A program made the position numbers and the translations under genes. The notes under the pieces were generated by a model, which worked only from the letters and a program-made list of their open reading frames with translations, was not told where the DNA came from and did no database searches. This document shows positions 33,856 through 37,960 of a stretch of DNA of 37,960 nt, one piece after another. How positions within the stretch are numbered: position 1 is the stretch's first letter; every line of letters starts with the position of its first letter. Source of the DNA: Flavobacteriaceae bacterium (GTDB lineage: Bacteria; Bacteroidota; Bacteroidia; Flavobacteriales; Flavobacteriaceae); the NCBI GenBank assembly GCA_027490305.1, contig JAIXYI010000076.1:1-37960 (forward strand), given 5' to 3'.

Positions 33856-35007
33856 ATGGAATGGGAAGAAGTTGCGAGAGCGAAGACAGCCGCGATTGAG
33901 GTGTTGCTGCACAATATCAAAGGGCCGTTTCACGGTTTGCCCCGCACGGCTGCCTGGGGGTATCCCGAGCCCTATACGCGCGACCTGATGATTTCTGTTC
34001 TGGGTATTGCCGTCTCGGGGAATGAGGTATTGGTGGGCGCGATTCGAAATACGTTAGAGGTTTTGGCGCGGAACCAGTCGGAGCGCGGGCATATTCCGTC
34101 GTTCGTGCACGACCCTGAAAACCGGGGTGCGAGTGATACGACTCCGTTGTTTATCCTGGCGGTAGGCGTCTTCCGGAACTGTTCTAACGAACCGCTATTC
34201 CTTGAAGATGCGGTGCAGCGGGCCATGACGTGGATGGAGTATCAAAGTCCATCGGATGACGTACTCGTCGCGCAACAACCTACCAGTGACTGGCGTGACG
34301 AGCAGTGGGTCATGGGATATGGTTTGTATGTAAATACGTTGGTTTATAGCTATCTCCGGATGCTGGGCTATCATGCACGGGCGCGTCGATTGAGCCAGGC
34401 GATGAAGCACTTTACAATCACCGATGGTTGCGTGCCGGTGCATCACCATGAAGGGATGGCGGTGCTGAAAAAGCCCTATTACGCCTTGTGGTCGTATAAG
34501 ATGTACAGCAGCGAACGGTTTGACCTGCTTGGCAACAGTCTCGCCGTGCTATCGGGGCTTGCCTCGCCCAACCGGGCGACGAACCTGCTTGAATGGATGG
34601 AGCGTGTGTGTCACGAAATGCGTGAGAAAGGGGAGTTGGGGGTAGGTTTACCTCCGAACCTGTTTCCGTATATCGTGCCGGGTGATACTGATTGGCTGCC
34701 GCGGTACGCCGATTTCAACCTCCCGGGCGACTACCACAATGGCGGTATATGGCCGTTTGTTTCGGCTCTTCACATTGCGGCACTGGTGGCTGCGGGCAAG
34801 CAGCGGCTGGCGACGGAAAAGCTGTGGGAACTCACCCAATTGGTCAAAGGGTCACGTGACGAAGAACTGGCGTATGGCTTCAACGAATGGTATAAGGCCC
34901 AGGACGGTAAGCCCATGGGACAGGACTGGCAGACGTGGTCGGCCGCGCTGTATCTCTATGCGGCTACGTGTGTTGAACGGAAGGAGACGCCGTTTTTCTC
35001 GCGCTGA
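33856..35007 (+). CDS. (alpha/alpha)6-barrel glycoside hydrolase, debranching-enzyme / invertase-like
   Basis: The 383-aa cytoplasmic-looking protein resembles the catalytic domain of amylo-alpha-1,6-glucosidases and neutral invertases. Relevant motifs are WGYPEPYTRDL (34-44), RGHIPSF (77-83), RGASDTTPLFI with Asp94 (90-100), TSDWRDEQWVMGYGLYVN (143-160) and YHNGGIWPFV near residue 295, a usual substrate-site signature in these barrels. Candidate acids are Asp94, Asp145, Asp148 and Glu149. It is shorter than full glycogen-debranching enzymes, lacking their N-terminal domain. It is the third gene of the PIG-L / GT4 cassette. It could recycle or trim a glucoside made by the glycosyltransferase; the exact substrate is unknown. 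Confidence 0.85.
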   Translation: MEWEEVARAKTAAIEVLLHNIKGPFHGLPRTAAWGYPEPYTRDLMISVLGIAVSGNEVLVGAIRNTLEVLARNQSERGHIPSFVHDPENRGASDTTPLFILAVGVFRNCSNEPLFLEDAVQRAMTWMEYQSPSDDVLVAQQPTSDWRDEQWVMGYGLYVNTLVYSYLRMLGYHARARRLSQAMKHFTITDGCVPVHHHEGMAVLKKPYYALWSYKMYSSERFDLLGNSLAVLSGLASPNRATNLLEWMERVCHEMREKGELGVGLPPNLFPYIVPGDTDWLPRYADFNLPGDYHNGGIWPFVSALHIAALVAAGKQRLATEKLWELTQLVKGSRDEELAYGFNEWYKAQDGKPMGQDWQTWSAALYLYAATCVERKETPFFSR

Positions 35008-35126
35008 GTGTTCCGTAGTTGTGGTGTATAATACGGGAAGAACGTGCAGGTGGCGTGGAGGGCGCCCGCCTAGCTTGGTAGTAGCCCGCCGCTGTTGGAA
35101 AGGATAATCTTGTAACATACCATTTT

Positions 35127-35624
35127 ATGACCTCTTATACCCATTTAGGAACGTCTGTCGCCCGTGGTGCGAACGCATTTCGCTTGAAGGTGTTTTGTGC
35201 CGACGATGACGAAGACGACCGTTTGTTTTTCTATGACGCTTTAAAAGACCGGAGCGACCTTGACGTGCGTATCTGCGCTTCTGGCCTGGAACTGGTCAAG
35301 GCGGTGCGAAACCGTGGGTCGGCTCCGGCGTTGGTCTTCCTTGACATCAACATGCCCGGCATGAACGGATTCGATGTGTTGGAACGTCTGTCTGACTTGC
35401 TGAAAACAGGAAGCGTGCGGATTATCATGCTTACGACGGGCGCTGACCCTGCCAGTACCGAGCGGTGTCGGAATCTCGGCGCGGATTATTTCATCGAGAA
35501 GCCGTCTTCGTTCGTAGAGTTGCAAAAGGCCCTGCTATTCGGGGTTTCGATCGATTGGACGCTTTTCCAGCACACGAAGGAGAACTTTCTCTATTCGCGT
35601 GCGCCTCCGTCTTTCTTGCGGTAA
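35127..35624 (+). CDS. Single-domain response regulator (REC only)
   Basis: The 165-aa stand-alone receiver has the acidic pocket FCADDDEDD (Asp26-Asp28), phospho-acceptor Asp73 in VFLDINMPGMNG, the conserved Thr in MLTTG and Lys125 in FIEKPSS. There is no output domain; the ~25-residue C-terminal extension is not recognisable. Such Rcp1/CheY-like regulators act by protein-protein interaction or as phosphorelay intermediates. It might pass phosphate to or from the REC-Crp regulator at 24205-25251 (inference). A TAATCTTG box at 35104-35111 could be its own promoter, so it need not be cotranscribed with the glycosidase gene 119 bp upstream. Confidence 0.92.
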   Translation: MTSYTHLGTSVARGANAFRLKVFCADDDEDDRLFFYDALKDRSDLDVRICASGLELVKAVRNRGSAPALVFLDINMPGMNGFDVLERLSDLLKTGSVRIIMLTTGADPASTERCRNLGADYFIEKPSSFVELQKALLFGVSIDWTLFQHTKENFLYSRAPPSFLR

Positions 35625-35713
35625 ACAATTGTAGCTGCTGCATTACCACGCGTTCAATGCGGACGCTCATACCTAACTCAAAAAACAAGCACTTTCTTAA
35701 AAACAAATAACTG

Positions 35714-35780
35714 CGTCAGGAAAGCCGAAAGGCCCTTGTTGTGGAATGCGTGCATTCGGGCGCTTTCGGCTATCCTGACG
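35714..35780. other. Long hairpin just upstream of the DUF1003 gene
   Basis: CGTCAGGAAAGCCGAAAGG (from 35714) pairs with the complementary arm ending TATCCTGACG at 35780, with about one mismatch and one bulged base over 21-22 bp. A perfect inner hairpin GAATGC-GT-GCATTC (35744-35757) sits on top, with an 8-nt bulge between. It ends 16 nt before the ATG. There is no T-run after it, so it is not a standard terminator. It could be a 5' UTR control element or a mobile palindromic repeat. Confidence 0.75.
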
Positions 35781-35796
35781 GAACTCATGTTACCTT

Positions 35797-36336
35797 ATGA
35801 AAACGAATGAAGACCAACTGACGATGTCGGGCGATGCCCAGTTGCGAAAGCTGCAGGCGATTGTCCAACAAACCATTTCAGAAGAGAAACTGATGGTAGA
35901 TAACCTGATGCACGAACCTCGGGAGATTCTCAGCCGGGGTCAGACAATTTCCGATAAAGTGGCCAGTTTTGGCGGCAGTTGGAAGTTTATCATGGCTTTT
36001 TCGGTTGTTTTGGGCGTGTGGATTGTGCTGAATATCCTCCTGCCCACCGACCAAAAGTTCGATCCGTTTCCGTTTATCCTGATGAACCTTGTGCTTTCGG
36101 CGATTGCAGCCTTCCAGGCCCCGATTATCATGATGAGCCAAAACCGAAAGGAGGAAAAAGACCGGAAGCGCAGCGAAAATGACTACCTGATCAACCTGAA
36201 AGCAGAACTGGAGCTAAGAAGCCTGCACCAGAAAATCGACTTGCTGCTACAGGAACAGATCACGAGCCTGTTCGAAAGCCAGGTGCGGCAACTGGAGTTG
36301 TTGAAAAAGATTGAGAAACGATTGGGGGAGAGTTAG
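35797..36336 (+). CDS. DUF1003 membrane protein
   Basis: The 179-aa protein matches the DUF1003 family by its layout: a soluble N-terminus, SFGGSWKFIMAFSVVLGVWI leading into TM1 (about 65-83), the conserved FDPFPFILMNLVLSAIAAFQ as TM2 (about 88-110), then APIIMMSQNRKEEKDRKRSE. A charged C-terminal helix of ~65 residues follows, likely coiled coil (LKAELELRSLHQKIDLLLQE). Function is unknown; members are often found near stress genes. The long hairpin at 35714-35780 ends 16 nt before its start and probably lies in its leader. No terminator is visible downstream, where the compound repeat begins. Confidence 0.92.
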   Translation: MKTNEDQLTMSGDAQLRKLQAIVQQTISEEKLMVDNLMHEPREILSRGQTISDKVASFGGSWKFIMAFSVVLGVWIVLNILLPTDQKFDPFPFILMNLVLSAIAAFQAPIIMMSQNRKEEKDRKRSENDYLINLKAELELRSLHQKIDLLLQEQITSLFESQVRQLELLKKIEKRLGES

Positions 36337-36337
36337 T

Positions 36338-36576
36338 TGGGAGTCGTAGCTTTAGTCGCAGTCGTAGTCTCAGGAGTTGGCAGTTGGCAGTAGTCAGTCG
36401 AAGAAGTAGGCAGTGGGCAGTCGCAGTAGGCAGTGTTTGGTCGTTGGTAATTGGTTGTTGGACGCTTAGGTGCTTAGGGACTAAGGTGCTTACGTAGTAG
36501 GTCCCTCGCTGCGCTCGGGATGACGGCGTGTATCGCAAAGAAGTGGATTTCTCGGCTTCGCTCGAAATCGGAGTTA
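36338..36576 (-). repeat. Reverse-oriented copy of the compound intergenic repeat
   Basis: The reverse complement repeats the same ordered modules as 3766-4440: a CGAGCGAAGCCGAGAAATCC element (36545-36575), CATCCCGAGCGCAGCGAGGG with ACCTACTACGTAAGCACC, CCTTAGTCCCTAAGC words, GCGTCCAACAACCAATTACC, and CAAACACTGCCTACTGCGAC with CTGAGAC/GCGACT runs. It starts 2 bp after the DUF1003 stop codon. The remaining ~100 bp to the IS element (36577-36677) hold nothing I recognise. Confidence 0.85.
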
Positions 36577-36677
36577 ACAAAATAGGCGGTTTTTCCGTAA
36601 TGGTACGTTAGTGTGGTGGGTTAGCTTTGGGGCATGAAGGGCAATGTAGTTTACATCATCACCAATTTTAACGGGAG

Positions 36678-36700
36678 TGTTCAACGAACTGTGTCAGTTT
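36678..36700. repeat. Terminal inverted repeat of the IS256-family element (transposase 3' side)
   Basis: It pairs with 37931-37953 (20/23 identical as reverse complement). The transposase stop codon (36694-36696) lies inside it. Confidence 0.85.
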
Positions 36701-37905
36701 TCCAATCTGTGACCAAAATATATATTTATTTCGTTTCTGATGCTGTTCCATGAGAAGATAGTTCCGTCCCATTTTGTTTGTGCATTTACGATGACCAGAT
36801 AAACGTGTTTTAGGATGGCGTTTTCAGAAGTAAATGAACCTTTTGTTTTGGTGATTTTCCGTACCATTCGATGATAGCTTTCGATTGGATTGGTCGTGTA
36901 AATGATACGTCTGAGTTCCTCGCTGTATTGGAAGATAGTAGAGAGTCTTTCCCAGTTTTGCCGCCAGCTTTTGAACACTGCGGGGTACTTATTTGCCCAT
37001 TTTTGTTCAGCTGCTGAGAGGTACTGTTCTCCTTGCGCCTGGTCAAAAGCCCGGTATACCAGCTTCAGGTCATTCATTACCGCCCGAAGGTCTTTGTAGG
37101 ACACGTATTTGGCGCTGTTGCGCATCTGGTGTACGATACAGAGTTGTACCTGGGTTTTGGGATAAAAGTCCTCAATAGCATCGGCAAAGCCCTTAAGGTT
37201 GTCAATACAGGCAATGAAGATATCACTCACTCCTCGCTGTTGCAGGTTGTTTAGTATCTGCCGCCAGAAAGACGCACTTTCAGCATTGCCGATATAAACA
37301 CCCAATACTTCCTTGCAGCCATCCATGTTTACACCCAGGATTGAGTAGACCGCCTTGGAGATAACTTTACCATCTTCACGGACTTTATAATACATAGCAT
37401 CCATCCAGATAACAGGATAAACTGTCTCTAAAGGACGGTCCTGCCATGCACGTATCTCAGGAAGAAGACCGTCGGTGATAGCGCTGATGGTACCATCGGA
37501 GACATCGTAATCGTAAAGCTCCTTAAAATGCTTCTGGATATCAGCATAACTCATTCCAAGACCAAACAAACTGATGATTTTCTCATCAAAGTCTCGGCTA
37601 AGCTTGATCTGACGCTTCCCGATGATCCGAGGCTCGAAGGTGCCATTGCGATCACGAGGATTCTCCAACTCAAAGGAACCTAACTGGCTCTTTACCGTCT
37701 TGGACGTTTTACCATTACGCCGGTTCTTTGATATCTCCCGTGTGTGATCCAAATGTTCATCAAGCTCAGCCCTCAAGGAGCCTTCCAGAACCTGCTTAAT
37801 CAAAGGCGTAAAAATCCCATCTTTGCCAATCAAAGACCTACCGTGGCGGATGTCATCAATAAGACGCTTACTAAATGCTTCGTAATCAAATTTCTCGTTT
37901 TCCAT
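36694..37905 (-). CDS. IS256-family (Mutator-type) transposase
   Basis: The 403-aa DDE transposase catalyses copy-out/paste-in movement of its element. Family landmarks are present in order: KQVLEGSLRAELDEHLDH near residue 38, KTVKSQLGSFELENPRDRNG, LFGLGMSYADIQKHF, WMDAMYYKVREDG with the first catalytic Asp, ACIDNLKGFADAIEDFYPKT with the second Asp, the CIVHQMRNS motif, and YTTNPIESYHRMVRK with the catalytic Glu. The length is normal and there is no frameshift, so it is probably active. The ATG at 37905 lies 25 bp inside the terminal inverted repeat. Confidence 0.97.
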   Translation of the reverse strand: MENEKFDYEAFSKRLIDDIRHGRSLIGKDGIFTPLIKQVLEGSLRAELDEHLDHTREISKNRRNGKTSKTVKSQLGSFELENPRDRNGTFEPRIIGKRQIKLSRDFDEKIISLFGLGMSYADIQKHFKELYDYDVSDGTISAITDGLLPEIRAWQDRPLETVYPVIWMDAMYYKVREDGKVISKAVYSILGVNMDGCKEVLGVYIGNAESASFWRQILNNLQQRGVSDIFIACIDNLKGFADAIEDFYPKTQVQLCIVHQMRNSAKYVSYKDLRAVMNDLKLVYRAFDQAQGEQYLSAAEQKWANKYPAVFKSWRQNWERLSTIFQYSEELRRIIYTTNPIESYHRMVRKITKTKGSFTSENAILKHVYLVIVNAQTKWDGTIFSWNSIRNEINIYFGHRLEN

Positions 37906-37930
37906 ATCTGTGTTAAATTACTAAAAAAGT

Positions 37931-37953
37931 AAATTGACACAGTTTATTGAACA
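37931..37953. repeat. Terminal inverted repeat of the IS256-family element (transposase 5' side)
   Basis: It is the partner of 36678-36700 and lies just upstream of the transposase start. Only seven further bases are present before the window ends. Confidence 0.85.
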
Positions 37954-37960
37954 TACTCAT

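Larger units (their letters stand above)
36678..37953 (-). mobile_element. IS256-family insertion sequence, apparently complete
   Basis: Terminal inverted repeats TGTTCAACGAACTGTGTCAG (36678-36697, continuing TTT to 36700) and, on the other end, AAATTGACACAGTTTATTGA plus ACA (37931-37953) match at 20 of 23 positions and flank one full-length transposase gene. Length is about 1276 bp, in the range of the family. The DNA is more AT-rich than its surroundings, suggesting recent arrival. Only 7 bp of right flank are in the window, so the target duplication cannot be confirmed. Confidence 0.9.

Noticed and set aside
36670..37960. Target-site duplication of the IS256-family element
   Set aside because: The left flank (TAACGGGAG) does not match the only seven right-flank bases available (TACTCAT), and the exact ends are uncertain, so nothing can be claimed.

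Overview
The window is a stretch of chromosome from a member of the Bacteroidota, most likely Flavobacteriaceae and Flavobacterium-like. Evidence is three large secreted proteins ending in type IX secretion (T9SS) C-terminal sorting signals (one type A, two of the flavobacterial ChiA-like type C), promoter boxes resembling the Bacteroidota -7 consensus TAnnTTTG, the near absence of Shine-Dalgarno sequences, and dispersed intergenic repeats of the CGAGCGAAGCGAG kind. Base composition looks close to 50% GC by eye, high for Flavobacterium; the IS element at the right end is visibly more AT-rich. I saw no rRNA, tRNA or CRISPR.

Layout. (1) 42-3473 (-): an unrecognised 1143-aa protein with its own terminator and a promoter carrying a palindromic site. 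(2) 3474-4602: a gene-free spacer built mostly from a compound intergenic repeat. (3) 4603-6885 (+): a secreted T9SS protein with four near-identical 46-aa repeats. (4) 6886-7902: gene-poor DNA with a 261-bp MITE-like element. (5) 7903-8268: a fluoride channel (crcB). (6) 8491-13174 (+): a tightly packed five-gene operon (membrane protein of unknown family, M15 peptidase, small beta-rich protein, putative outer-membrane barrel protein, secreted DNA/RNA endonuclease) closed by a strong terminator. (7) 13343-18829 and 19162-24063 (+): two giant surface proteins, paralogous only over the last ~535 residues.

(8) 24205-36336 looks like a stress or energy-limitation island: a divergent REC-cNMP-Crp regulator (-), then on + a BON-DUF892 fusion, a small attachment/eRF1-like protein, a triple-BON protein, small membrane and hypothetical proteins, a tandem universal stress protein, a P-type cation ATPase, a PIG-L deacetylase / GT4 glycosyltransferase / (alpha/alpha)6 glycosidase cassette, a single-domain response regulator and a DUF1003 membrane protein. 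The gene content recalls hypoxia/dormancy-type regulons of other phyla; that the REC-Crp protein controls it is inference. (9) 36338-36576: an inverted copy of the compound repeat. (10) 36678-37953: a complete IS256-family element.

The most interesting observation is that the promoters of the 1143-aa gene and of the five-gene operon, 4.8 kb apart and on opposite strands, carry the same palindrome (ACGTA-TTTC-TACGT) with its centre 34 bp upstream of the centre of a plausible -7 box in both cases. This links two groups of unrecognised genes into one candidate co-regulated system of peptidoglycan- and nucleic-acid-active envelope proteins.
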